In this document: positions 33,943 to 42,781 of the stretch, in pieces
Position numbering within the stretch: position 1 is the stretch's first letter
Layout: each line of letters starts with the position of its first letter
Origin: Caldilineaceae bacterium
Lineage (GTDB): Bacteria > Chloroflexota > Anaerolineae > Caldilineales > Caldilineaceae
NCBI GenBank assembly: GCA_022821545.1
Contig: JAJEDJ010000022.1
Location: forward strand, 1 to 64,000
Direction: 5' to 3'
Length of the DNA: 64,000 nucleotides
The notes under the pieces: model-generated
Databases searched by the model: none
What the model saw: only the letters and a program-made list of their open reading frames with translations
What the model was told of the DNA's origin: nothing
Translations under genes and position numbers: made by a program

Positions 33943-34671
33943 CTAGCGGCCGACAATGTCCGTTTTCACCCGCATCCAGCCTGCCAGCGTTTCCGTCAGC
34001 AGGCGGAAGCGTCCCAGGATGGCGAGACTGTAGACGTCGGATCTCAGGATTGTATACAGTTTTCCCGACCCGATGTCGAGAAGTTCAAGGCGGACGAATC
34101 CGCGCTGTACCATGCCGCCGGCGCTGTTGGCGTCAGTCTCCTGGGGGCCGATGCCGGCGACGTCGCCGTTTGCGCCATTTTGAAAGTGCAGGTGGGCGGG
34201 GTCGCCATTCTGAACGCCAAGAGACGAACTGTACTCACCATCGAGCACCGGTTGAGCAAGGATGTCTTGACTCAGTCCGTGCTCCTCCTGTTCTCCTCCG
34301 ATCAGTGAGCCCTTTGTGTCCATGGCGCCGGTTCTTTCAGGAGAGACGGCTTCCCATTCCGAGATCGGGGCAGCCTTTTCAGCGGGCTTACCGTCCCGTA
34401 GAGATTCCAGGACCTCATTGCGATAACTGACATGCAGCTTACAGGGCCCGGCAGCTTGCCAGGCTATGGCGCCGTCGCGCGTCTGGATACACGCGATCCT
34501 GCTTCGCAGATGAAAGCGCAGGGTCACAAGATCATCCGCGTCTACGTCAAGGCTTGGCATTTCACGGCGCAGGTCTTGCGGCAAAGATTTCGACAACTGC
34601 GGCAGGGGAGAGTCCAAAGGGAAAGCGTAGGAGCATATTCGCACGAACTCTCCATTAATCAACCTCATCAT
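33943..34671 (-). CDS. Hypothetical protein coupled to oligopeptidase B
   Basis: A 242-residue soluble protein, not recognised. It starts at ATG-ATG (34671/34668) overlapping the TGA of the peptidase gene (34668-34670), with GGGAG upstream, so it is probably translationally coupled; the frame to 34833 lies inside the peptidase. Content: LRREMPSLDVDADDLVTLRFHLRSRIACIQTRDGA at residues about 33-67, then an acidic, Gly-rich middle and a C-terminal beta-like segment (FVRLELLDIGSGKLYTILRSD). There is no signal peptide or membrane span. Plus-strand frames here look like shadows. Confidence 0.6.
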   Translation of the reverse strand: MMRLINGEFVRICSYAFPLDSPLPQLSKSLPQDLRREMPSLDVDADDLVTLRFHLRSRIACIQTRDGAIAWQAAGPCKLHVSYRNEVLESLRDGKPAEKAAPISEWEAVSPERTGAMDTKGSLIGGEQEEHGLSQDILAQPVLDGEYSSSLGVQNGDPAHLHFQNGANGDVAGIGPQETDANSAGGMVQRGFVRLELLDIGSGKLYTILRSDVYSLAILGRFRLLTETLAGWMRVKTDIVGR

Positions 34672-36818
34672 CGTCCACTGCTCCCGTCGCTTATAGGGGC
34701 GGAACCGGTCGTGTCCAAAATGAATGCGTACTCCAAGGCAACCTCCTCCAGGTAGTCGTAGCGGCCGGATTTGCTGAAGTGACCGGCCCCCATCTCGGTT
34801 TTGAGTAGAAGCGGATTTTCGTCGGTCTTGCACACCCGCAGTTTAGCCACCCATTTGGCTGGCTCCCAATATTGCACTCTCGGATCGTTGAGGCCCGCGG
34901 TGGCCAGAATGGCCGGATACTCCTTGGCCTCGACATTGTCATAAGGTGAGTAGCTCATCATGTAGCGGTAATACTCCGGATCGGCCGGATTGCCCCATTC
35001 CTCCCATTCGATGACGGTCAGGGGAATGCTGGCGTCGAGCATGGTATTGACAACGTCGACGAATGGAACACCGGCTACGACGCCGGCGAACAGCTCGGGA
35101 CGCATGTTGGTGACTGCGCCCATCAGCAGACCACCGGCGCTGCGTCCGCTGATCACCAGCCGTGACGGTGACGTGTATCCGCGGTCGATGATCGTCTCTG
35201 TGCAGGCAATAAAATCGGTAAAGGTATTCTTCTTTTTGAGGTATTTGCCGTCATCCTTCCATTGCCGTCCCATCTCGCCGCCGCCGCGAATATGGGCGTA
35301 GGCGACGACAAAGCCCCGTTGCAGCAGACTCACAAGGTTGCTGCTGAAGGAGGGATCATAGCTCATGCCGTAGGAGCCGTAGCCGATCAGGAGGCAGGGG
35401 TTCTGACCGTCCTTCTTTAGGTCAACCGGGGAGACCAGCGAGACCGGCACGCGCACGCCGTCGGGCGCAGCCGCCCAGATACGTTCGGTCGTGAAGGCCG
35501 CCGGATCGTAGCCGTTCACCTCGTCCTGCTTGCGCAATGTGCGGTCGCGACTTTGCATGTCATAGTCGAAGACCGTCGGCGGGGAGACGAGAGAGGTGTA
35601 GCGATAGCGCAGCACGTGACTGGTAAACTCTGGATTCTGGCCGCGGAAGACCGTATAGACCGGCTCCAACTGCTCGACGCGGTGGGAGGGGGAGTTTCCG
35701 CCCGCGAAAAAGGTCCCGGTGCGCAGATCCTGAATCCTGATGTGCGTTAGGCCGCTTTCCCGCTCCCAGACGACCAGGAAGTCTTGAAACGGTTCGATAT
35801 GGTCCAGCATGACGTCGGGAGAATGTGGAAGAAGCTCCTGCCAGTTTTCTCTGGCGGGCGTGTCGACCGGCGCCGCCATTACGCGAAAGTTCTCCGCCTC
35901 CCAGTTTGTAAGAATAAGGAAGCGTTCCTGCCCGCTCCGACTGCGATGGTGGGTGACGAAGTACTCCATATCCTGCACGCGCGGCTGAATGAGGCGGGGC
36001 CGACCGGCGGGATCTTCGGCGTCTATGGCAAAGACTTCGGTGGTTACCGCGCTGCCGAGAGCGAAGAAAATATAGCGTTCGCTCTTGGCCTTGTACAACC
36101 GCAGAAAGAAACGCTCATCCGCCTCGTGGTAGACGACACCATCGTCGGAGGGTGCGTCGCCCAAGCGGTGGCGGTGCAGTTTGTAGGGTCTCAGCGCGGG
36201 GTCGAGCGAGGTGTAGTAGAGGGTGCGATTGTCGTTGGCCCACTCCAGCCCGTAGTATGTGTTTTCGATGCGGTCCGGCAGCAGGTCACCGGTTTCCAGG
36301 TCTTTGACATGCAGTGTGTAGGTTTCCGAGCCGTCCGTGTCGAGGGCAAAGGCGAGAAGGGAATGATCGGGGCTCACCGCGAAATTACCCATCCGCAGAT
36401 AGTCGCGCCCATCCGCCTCGACGTTGAGATCTATCAATACCTGTTCCTCGGCGTCCGGGCCGCCTTTCTTACGGCAGTAGATACGGTACTGCTTGCCCTC
36501 CTCTTCGCGGTAGTAGTAGAGGTAGCCGCCGTGAGCGACCGGCGCCGACTCATCGGTCTCCATTATGCGGCTTTTCATCTCCTCGTAGAGGGTCTCCTGC
36601 AGCGGCTCCGTATGGGCCAGCATCGCTGCGGTGTATCTGTTTTCCGCTTTCAGATAGTCCAGAACGGCCGGGTTGTCACGTTCGCGCAGCCAGTGGTAGT
36701 TATCGACGCGCGCATCACCGTGATTGCGGTGGGTGACGGGCTGAACGGGCGCCGCCGGCGGCGGCAGGTCTGCTTGTGTTTCTGGCACAGCGGTGTACGC
36801 GCCAGTCTTAACTGACAT
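34668..36818 (-). CDS. ptrB: Oligopeptidase B (S9 family peptidase)
   Basis: A 716-residue prolyl-oligopeptidase-family protease of the oligopeptidase B type. The N-terminal cap and beta-propeller start with DNYHWLRERDNPAVLDYLKAEN; the C-terminal hydrolase has the triad S560 (G-R-S-A-G-G), D645 (GLNDPRVQYWEP) and H680 (GAGHFSKSG). It cleaves short peptides after basic residues in the cytoplasm. No signal peptide is seen. Length matches the family. It is transcribed away from the sugar ABC operon; the 290-bp gap between them must hold both promoters. Confidence 0.93.
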   Translation of the reverse strand: MSVKTGAYTAVPETQADLPPPAAPVQPVTHRNHGDARVDNYHWLRERDNPAVLDYLKAENRYTAAMLAHTEPLQETLYEEMKSRIMETDESAPVAHGGYLYYYREEEGKQYRIYCRKKGGPDAEEQVLIDLNVEADGRDYLRMGNFAVSPDHSLLAFALDTDGSETYTLHVKDLETGDLLPDRIENTYYGLEWANDNRTLYYTSLDPALRPYKLHRHRLGDAPSDDGVVYHEADERFFLRLYKAKSERYIFFALGSAVTTEVFAIDAEDPAGRPRLIQPRVQDMEYFVTHHRSRSGQERFLILTNWEAENFRVMAAPVDTPARENWQELLPHSPDVMLDHIEPFQDFLVVWERESGLTHIRIQDLRTGTFFAGGNSPSHRVEQLEPVYTVFRGQNPEFTSHVLRYRYTSLVSPPTVFDYDMQSRDRTLRKQDEVNGYDPAAFTTERIWAAAPDGVRVPVSLVSPVDLKKDGQNPCLLIGYGSYGMSYDPSFSSNLVSLLQRGFVVAYAHIRGGGEMGRQWKDDGKYLKKKNTFTDFIACTETIIDRGYTSPSRLVISGRSAGGLLMGAVTNMRPELFAGVVAGVPFVDVVNTMLDASIPLTVIEWEEWGNPADPEYYRYMMSYSPYDNVEAKEYPAILATAGLNDPRVQYWEPAKWVAKLRVCKTDENPLLLKTEMGAGHFSKSGRYDYLEEVALEYAFILDTTGSAPISDGSSGR

Positions 36819-36923
36819 TGATGCTCCTCATCTACACTTGTAACTTAATGCACAAGGGGGTACTGACCGACCATTATAATGTATCAATGTAAAAAGCCCT
36901 ATTTTTGATCGATAGTGAAAAAT

Positions 36924-36952
36924 TTGACAAAGAACTGTGCCTCGTGTAGCCT
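36924..36952 (+). promoter_or_regulatory. Possible promoter of the sugar ABC operon
   Basis: TTGACA (36924-36929), 17 bp, TAGCCT (36947-36952), about 157 bp before the GTG of the first permease. The -35 box is perfect; the -10 is weak, as is usual for a regulated promoter. Confidence 0.45.
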
Positions 36953-37060
36953 AGCAGCGGTTCCTCCAGCCAAGTGGCCCAAGGGTACTGACACGGGCGG
37001 GCCGCGGGCCCACTGACCAATTCAGCCAGCAGTTTACGACCCAAATATCGAAGCGGCTAT

Positions 37061-37078
37061 CCCCTGCCGTTGCAGGGG
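37061..37078. promoter_or_regulatory. Hairpin or operator upstream of permease gene
   Basis: CCCCTGC (37061-37067) and GCAGGGG (37072-37078) form a perfect 7-bp stem with a 4-nt loop, 30 bp before the permease start. It could be an operator half-site pair or a leader hairpin. The rest of the 36819-37108 gap shows only a short GGGCC-GCG-GGCCC palindrome near 36999. Confidence 0.4.
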
Positions 37079-37108
37079 TATTCCCCGGTGTCTGCAGGAA
37101 AGTGCTAA

Positions 37109-38083
37109 GTGATCAACGATAAGCAGTTGCGAGGCCAGGCGTCGGCGACGGAGCGCGTTATCCACCGGCTTTTCGGCAACCGGCGGGAGTTCAAGACGAA
37201 TCTCTCGCTGCTGTCGATGTCACTGCCGGGCGTTGTCCTCCTCTTCATTTTTGCCTATTTGCCGATGCTGGGCATCGTCATTGCCTTCAAGGACTATCGT
37301 TTCAATCTGGGAATCCTGGGCAGCGAATGGGTCGGCTTGGAGAACTTCCGCTTTCTCTTCGGTACTGACGCCGCGTTCCGGATCACTCGCAATACGCTGC
37401 TGATGAACGTTCTTTTCATCAGCACAACTACGGCCTGCGCGCTGGTGGTTGCCATTCTGATGAATGAAGCCTATCGCAGCCGCATGAGCAAGTACTATCA
37501 GACGATGCTGTTTTTCCCCTACTTCATCTCCTGGGTGATCGTAAGCTACTTTGTATTTGCTTTTCTCAATGGCCAGACCGGACTGATCAACCGCTGGATA
37601 GACGCTCTGGAGCTGGGCCGAATTGCCTGGTATCGCTCTCCGGAGTACTGGCCGGCGATTCTCGTGCTTGCCAATCTGTGGAACGGCATTGGATTCAGCA
37701 GCATCATCTACCTGGCCGGCATTCTCGGCATTTCGCCGGAGCTGTTCGAGGCGGCCAAGATCGACGGCGCCGGCAAACTGCAACAGATCCGCTATATCAC
37801 CTTGCCGATGCTTTACCCGATGATCATCATTCTCACTCTGCTTGCCATCGGCCGCATCTTTCACGCCGACTTCGGCCTCTTCTTCTTTCTGCCCCGCGAC
37901 AATCCGCTGCTCTACTCGACCACCGATGTAATCGACACCTTTGTCTATCGCTCTCTGGTCGAACTGGGCGAGATCAGCATGGCCGCGGCAGCCGGCTTTT
38001 ACCAGTCGTTTGTCGGATTTCTACTCGTCGTGGGCGCCAATTGGGTCGTCCGCCGGGTGAACGAAGACTACGCGCTGTACTAG
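37109..38083 (+). CDS. Carbohydrate ABC transporter permease (LplB type)
   Basis: A 324-residue membrane protein with about six spans. The EAA loop that contacts the ATPase reads L-F-E-A-A-K-I-D-G-A-G-K-L-Q-Q-I-R-Y-I-T-L-P (near residues 210-231). The start GTG fits the LplB-like N-terminus with a conserved hydrophobic segment (LPGVVLLFIFAYLPMLGIVIAFKDY). With the next gene it forms the two-permease channel of a sugar or oligosaccharide importer. No ATPase gene is in the window, so a shared MsmX-like ATPase elsewhere is likely. Confidence 0.92.
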   Translation: MINDKQLRGQASATERVIHRLFGNRREFKTNLSLLSMSLPGVVLLFIFAYLPMLGIVIAFKDYRFNLGILGSEWVGLENFRFLFGTDAAFRITRNTLLMNVLFISTTTACALVVAILMNEAYRSRMSKYYQTMLFFPYFISWVIVSYFVFAFLNGQTGLINRWIDALELGRIAWYRSPEYWPAILVLANLWNGIGFSSIIYLAGILGISPELFEAAKIDGAGKLQQIRYITLPMLYPMIIILTLLAIGRIFHADFGLFFFLPRDNPLLYSTTDVIDTFVYRSLVELGEISMAAAAGFYQSFVGFLLVVGANWVVRRVNEDYALY

Positions 38084-38095
38084 GATCGCGCCGCC

Positions 38096-39004
38096 ATGAC
38101 CGCTACGACCACCGGCCAGCCAACAACGCTCAACCGCTACCGACTGCAGGCCTACTTGGGCAGATTCGCAGTCCACGCAGTGCTGACGCTCGTCGGCTTG
38201 ACCTGTCTGATACCACTCATTCTCGTCGTCAGCATTTCACTTTCCGACGAATTGCGGCTCGCGAAAGAGGGCTACCAGCTCCTACCGGTCGGGTTTACGA
38301 CATTCGCATACGAGTACATCCTGCAGGAACCTGGACAGATTCTGCGAGCGTACGCGGTGACGGCATTTGTCACGGCATTCGGCACCGTCGCCGGGCTGCT
38401 GATCTGCTCCCTGCTGGCATGGCCGCTGGCGCGCAAAGACTTTCGTCTGCGCGGCCCGCTCTCCTTCTACGTCTTCTTCACGCTGCTCTTCAACGGCGGC
38501 ATGGTTCCCTTCTATATACTGGTAACGCGTTACCTGGGACTGAAGGACAACATTTTCGTTCTGATATTGCCGTATATGGTCACGGCATGGTATGTGCTGA
38601 TCATACGGACCTCCTTTGCCCAGCTGCCGACTGAGTTGCTGGATGCGGCCCGGATTGACGGCGCCGGAGAGTGGCGGATCTTTTTCCGGATCGTCGTGCC
38701 GCTCTCCAAGCCGGTGCTGGCAACCATCGGTCTCTTTTTTGTGCTGCGATACTGGAACGACTGGTTTCTGGCACTGCTCTTCATTGACGACAGCTCGATG
38801 TATCCGCTCCAGTATCTGCTCTACGTGCTGATGGCCAACATAAATATCATGGCGGCCAATCCGCAGACGACAGGCATGCCGATTCCGACGCTCTCCGCGC
38901 GCATGGCGATGGCCGTACTGGCTTTCGGCCCGGCGCTCTTTTCGTTCCTGTTGCTGCAGAAATACTTCGTCCGCGGCATTACTATCGGCGGGCTTAAGGG
39001 ATAG
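38096..39004 (+). CDS. Carbohydrate ABC transporter permease (YtcP/MsmG type)
   Basis: A 302-residue permease with about six membrane segments. The EAA loop reads E-L-L-D-A-A-R-I-D-G-A-G-E-W-R-I-F-F-R-I-V-V-P-L (near residues 180-203). It starts 12 bp after the first permease. Its place and the binding protein that follows show a standard permease-permease-binding protein order. Confidence 0.92.
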   Translation: MTATTTGQPTTLNRYRLQAYLGRFAVHAVLTLVGLTCLIPLILVVSISLSDELRLAKEGYQLLPVGFTTFAYEYILQEPGQILRAYAVTAFVTAFGTVAGLLICSLLAWPLARKDFRLRGPLSFYVFFTLLFNGGMVPFYILVTRYLGLKDNIFVLILPYMVTAWYVLIIRTSFAQLPTELLDAARIDGAGEWRIFFRIVVPLSKPVLATIGLFFVLRYWNDWFLALLFIDDSSMYPLQYLLYVLMANINIMAANPQTTGMPIPTLSARMAMAVLAFGPALFSFLLLQKYFVRGITIGGLKG

Positions 39005-39094
39005 CGCCAGTCGAGGCGTTCTCGCCGTCTACCATTAGCCGCTTTCGAGCATAGGATTGTCAACGTTCAGTTCACCCAAGAGGAGAAGACTCAA

Positions 39095-40633
39095 ATGAAC
39101 CGACACCGTGTTTTGGGCGTGCTCAGCGTACTGCTGGTCGCGTCACTGATACTTACGGCCTGCCCGGCGCCCGCGCCGGCCGCTTCGTCAGGCGAAGGCC
39201 AGCAGGAAGCCGCAGCGCCTTCGCTGGCCGCAGGCCTGGTCAATATCACCTACTCTTACGGCAGCCGCGGCATCCCGGCGGACCTGCAGAAGGTGGAGGA
39301 TGCGATGAATGAACTCCTCCACGAAAAGATCGGCGTACACCTGACCCTGGAACCCATCGACTTCGGCGCCTTCAACGATAAAATGCAGCTGCGCCTGTCC
39401 GCGGGTGAAGAGTGCGACATCATCTTCACCGCGCCCTGGATCAACAGTTACGCCAACAATGTCGCCAACGGTGTTCTTGCGCCGTTGGACGATCTGCTGC
39501 TCAATCATGCGCCTGGCCTGTGGGGCAGCATGCCGCCTACGACCTGGGACGCGGCGCGCGTCAACGGCGTCATCTATGGCGTCATCAATCAGCAGATCTT
39601 CCCCAAGCCCTGGGGCGTCCATCCGCGCAAGGACCTGGCCGAGAAGTACGGGCTGGATCTCGGTTCCGTGACGAAGTGGGAAGATATGGAACCCTGGTTG
39701 GCCGACGTGCGTGACGGCGAAGGCATCACGCCCGTTTTCATTGCTGCGCCGGGACGGGGTCTCTTCCTTTCGCAGTACTACGGCTTCGACCCACTGGATG
39801 ACGGCATCCAATTCCTGGGCATGAAAGCTGATGACGAATCGTTGACCGCAGTAAACATGGTGGAAACGGTCGAGTTTCAGATGGCGGCCGAATCGACCAA
39901 ACGCTGGGTGGATGAGGGTTACATGCCTCTTGAGCCTCTCCCCAATGACGAGGCTCGATCCGCGTTTCGTGCCGGTCAGTACGCTATGGGGTATCATGTA
40001 GAAAAGCCGGGGAACGACGTTGAGGCGCAGAACGCCTACGGCTTCGAGTTCCTGAGCAAGAGCCTGACTGTCCCGCTGATTCTGGACACCGCCGGCGCAA
40101 CCGCAACGATGAACGCCATCTGCTCCACCTCCAAAAATCCGGGCAAGGCGATGGAGGTGTTGGAGGAGTTCAACACCAATGCCTATATCTATAACCTGCT
40201 TTCGCGCGGCATTCAGGGCGTGCATTGGGTCTGGGAAGATGAGGCCAACCAGGTCATGCGTTTCCCCGATGGTGTGGACGGCAACACGAGCACTTACAAT
40301 CCCAATACGGACTGGATGTTCGGCAATCAGTTCAACGCCTACTATCGCGACGCCAAGCAGGTCGGGGCATGGGAAGCGACCAAGGAGATGAACGACACGG
40401 CCTTCCCGTCGGAGGCGTTGGGTTTCGTGGTGGACCGCGAACCGATCAAGACGGAGATCGCCCAGACGTCGGCCGTATACAACGAGTTTGTTCTGCCGAT
40501 CCAGTACGGTTGGGTCGCGTATGAGGATGGCGCGCCCGAGGCCATCGAGAAGTTGAACGAGGCCGGCGCCCAGACGATCATCAATGAAGTGAACCGCCAG
40601 CTGCAGGAGTGGCGGGCGAAGAATCCACGGTAA
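39095..40633 (+). CDS. Sugar ABC transporter substrate-binding lipoprotein (LplA/DUF3502 type)
   Basis: A 512-residue extracellular binding protein. The signal peptide ends in the lipobox L-T-A-C23, so it is lipid-anchored after the Cys. The mature part starts with a Pro/Ala-rich linker and has the type I binding fold. The C-terminal segment GFVVDREPIKTEIAQ...QYGWVAYEDGAPEAIEKLNEAGAQTIINEVNRQLQEW is typical of the DUF3502 group that goes with LplB/YtcP permeases. AAGAGGAGA is 7 bp upstream of the ATG. The ligand is probably an oligosaccharide or a uronic or acidic sugar given the dehydratase genes downstream; this is inference. Confidence 0.9.
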   Translation: MNRHRVLGVLSVLLVASLILTACPAPAPAASSGEGQQEAAAPSLAAGLVNITYSYGSRGIPADLQKVEDAMNELLHEKIGVHLTLEPIDFGAFNDKMQLRLSAGEECDIIFTAPWINSYANNVANGVLAPLDDLLLNHAPGLWGSMPPTTWDAARVNGVIYGVINQQIFPKPWGVHPRKDLAEKYGLDLGSVTKWEDMEPWLADVRDGEGITPVFIAAPGRGLFLSQYYGFDPLDDGIQFLGMKADDESLTAVNMVETVEFQMAAESTKRWVDEGYMPLEPLPNDEARSAFRAGQYAMGYHVEKPGNDVEAQNAYGFEFLSKSLTVPLILDTAGATATMNAICSTSKNPGKAMEVLEEFNTNAYIYNLLSRGIQGVHWVWEDEANQVMRFPDGVDGNTSTYNPNTDWMFGNQFNAYYRDAKQVGAWEATKEMNDTAFPSEALGFVVDREPIKTEIAQTSAVYNEFVLPIQYGWVAYEDGAPEAIEKLNEAGAQTIINEVNRQLQEWRAKNPR

Positions 40634-40808
40634 AGGCGAGTATAATTCAGTAGAAGGTCTTACCGATGCACCAGTCGCGTTCTGCCGCCGCGCCGGCATA
40701 CATCCGGACGCCGGCGCGGCGGTGAACGCAGACCTGCCGCCGGTGAAATGTGTGCCGGCGGCATTCAAACGGATACAAACCCACGCACACACAAGAGAGG
40801 TGAGCCTC

Positions 40809-42770
40809 GTGCTTACACTCACTGCCAGCGTCCCTCTTGATGCGCCGCCCGCCTGGGCCGTGCTGGAGCGGGCGCTTTTTGATCTGATGGACCGGTCCGT
40901 GCAACCCTTCTTGGAGAAGTACACAAGGGCCGACGGGACGTTGATCTGGGCCGACAGGTGGAGTGACTCACGCGACGGCGCCGATGATTTCTACGAAAGC
41001 TCCTACAACTGGCCCCTTTTCTACCTGCTCGGGGGCGGCGATCACCTGCTCACGCAAGGACAGCGCCAGTGGGACGCCATCACAAAACAGCTGACGGAGC
41101 TGGGTCCGGTGCTGGACGAGTATGAACGGGGTTACGATCAGTTTCATCAGAGCGAGAGCTACATCTACTTCTACTTTCTCTGTCTGGCCGACCCGGCCAA
41201 TGAGCGCAACCGCGAGCGGGCGGTCCGGTTTGCCGGCCTGTATCTGAACGAGAATCCCGATGCGCCGAACTACGATCCCGAGCGTAAGCTGATCCGGGCG
41301 CCGCACAACGGCAGCGGCGGCCCGCGCTGGGGCTATACGGACAGCCCGGAGCCAAGTTACGGTTGGAGCGCCACCATGCGCACCTACGGCCTCCCCTTCA
41401 CCGACATCGAGGGCGTGCGCGAATACGACGACCTGAAGGACCCGGCCCTGTCGCGGCGCATGGGGGAGGCAATGCAGGAGCGCATGGGCAAGGGGGACGT
41501 AGCCGGGAATCTGATGGTAACGAGTCTGATTGCGAATGCTTTCTTGCTCACCGGCGAGGAAAAGTACCGGCGCTGGATCGTCGAGTACGTGGACGCCTGG
41601 CGGGAGCGGGCCGCAGGCAATGCGCCTGCTGCAGAGCAGTCCGGACAGCTGGCGCGGCCGAAACCCGACGGCCTGCTGCCGGACAACGTGGGGCTCTCCG
41701 GGCAGGTCGGGGCGCATATGGAAGGGCGCTGGTACGGCGGCCTTTACGGCTGGAGCTGGCCGCACGGTTACTATAACATCGGCATGGCCGCGACCGTCAG
41801 CGGCGGCAACGCCTTTCTGCTCACCGGCGACAAGTCATATCTGAAACTGGCCAACGACCAGTATGACGCCATCTGGGGTTTGGGCGAATTGCGCAGTCCT
41901 GGCGGCGAAGCGATGAGCCTGCGCAGCCACTGGGTGGACCAGCTGGACGACGAAGATGATGGGATCTTTGTCGTCCCCTACCGTCACAACGACGAGGGCT
42001 GGTTCGACTATCAGCCGATGTCGCCGGTCTACCCCGCGGCTGTTTGGAACATGACAATGGATCCCGCCGACTGGGAGCGGATCGAGGCGCTGCGCCGGGT
42101 GGAAAAGTACGACTGGCGCCGCGTTCAGGGTTTCCGCAACAAGGAGGACAACGGCCACGAACAACCCTGGCTGCGGTTCCTGGCCGGGGACAACCCCGAC
42201 TACCCCGAGCAGATGCTGGCCTCTACCTACGGGCAGGTCTGCCGCCGGCTGGCGTTGATCCGGGAAGACGAGGAGGACCTGGCGCAGGTTCATATACACC
42301 ACTGGCAACAGCTCAACCCCGTGATCACGGAGGCGCTGGTGCAGCTGACGCTCGGCGCGCCGCAGATCATCTACAACGGCGGACTGCTGCACTGCCGGCT
42401 GCGCTACTACGACGCAGATCGCAAGCGGCCGGGGCTGCCGGCGGACGTCGCTGCGCTCGTATCGCGGCTGGATGCTGACCGCACCGTGGTGGAACTGGTC
42501 AATCTGAGCCCGTACGCGTCGCGTACCGTGCTATTGCAGGCGGGCGGTTTCGGCGAACACCGTTTTGAGGCTGTTCGCTATACGAAGCGGACGAGCGGTT
42601 TCCCAGGCCAACAAGAGGCCTACCAGTCGCCTGAAGTCGAGCATACGACTGAGGAGGAGAACGCCGGCGACGTCTACCTGCAGGTCGAACTCCCGCCGGC
42701 GACCCGGATTGAGCTGGATATCGCGACGGCCCGCTACGTCAACGAGCCTTCGTACAACTTGCCCTGGTGA
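40809..42770 (+). CDS. Large hypothetical protein, alpha/alpha-toroid-like
   Basis: A 653-residue soluble protein that I do not recognise as a named family. From a GTG at 40809 with GAGAGG 6 bp upstream; GTG at 40800 or ATG at 40722 are possible. Many aromatic- and Gly-rich turns (SYNWPLFYLLGGGDHLL, SESYIYFYFLCLAD, RWYGGLYGWSWPHGYYNIG, GNAFLLTGDKSYLKLANDQYD) recall the (alpha/alpha)6 toroid of sugar lyases and hydrolases. The C-terminal 80 residues look like a beta-sandwich (VVELVNLSPYASRTVLLQAGGF). No signal peptide is seen, so it is probably cytoplasmic and acts on the imported sugar. The stop is 11 bp before the enolase-superfamily gene. Confidence 0.7.
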   Translation: MLTLTASVPLDAPPAWAVLERALFDLMDRSVQPFLEKYTRADGTLIWADRWSDSRDGADDFYESSYNWPLFYLLGGGDHLLTQGQRQWDAITKQLTELGPVLDEYERGYDQFHQSESYIYFYFLCLADPANERNRERAVRFAGLYLNENPDAPNYDPERKLIRAPHNGSGGPRWGYTDSPEPSYGWSATMRTYGLPFTDIEGVREYDDLKDPALSRRMGEAMQERMGKGDVAGNLMVTSLIANAFLLTGEEKYRRWIVEYVDAWRERAAGNAPAAEQSGQLARPKPDGLLPDNVGLSGQVGAHMEGRWYGGLYGWSWPHGYYNIGMAATVSGGNAFLLTGDKSYLKLANDQYDAIWGLGELRSPGGEAMSLRSHWVDQLDDEDDGIFVVPYRHNDEGWFDYQPMSPVYPAAVWNMTMDPADWERIEALRRVEKYDWRRVQGFRNKEDNGHEQPWLRFLAGDNPDYPEQMLASTYGQVCRRLALIREDEEDLAQVHIHHWQQLNPVITEALVQLTLGAPQIIYNGGLLHCRLRYYDADRKRPGLPADVAALVSRLDADRTVVELVNLSPYASRTVLLQAGGFGEHRFEAVRYTKRTSGFPGQQEAYQSPEVEHTTEEENAGDVYLQVELPPATRIELDIATARYVNEPSYNLPW

Positions 42771-42781
42771 AAGGGAACTCG

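Noticed and set aside
39188..40924. A 578-codon minus-strand frame across the sugar-binding protein gene
   Set aside because: Antisense shadow of a gene with a clear lipobox and family pattern; its own text has no recognisable domain.
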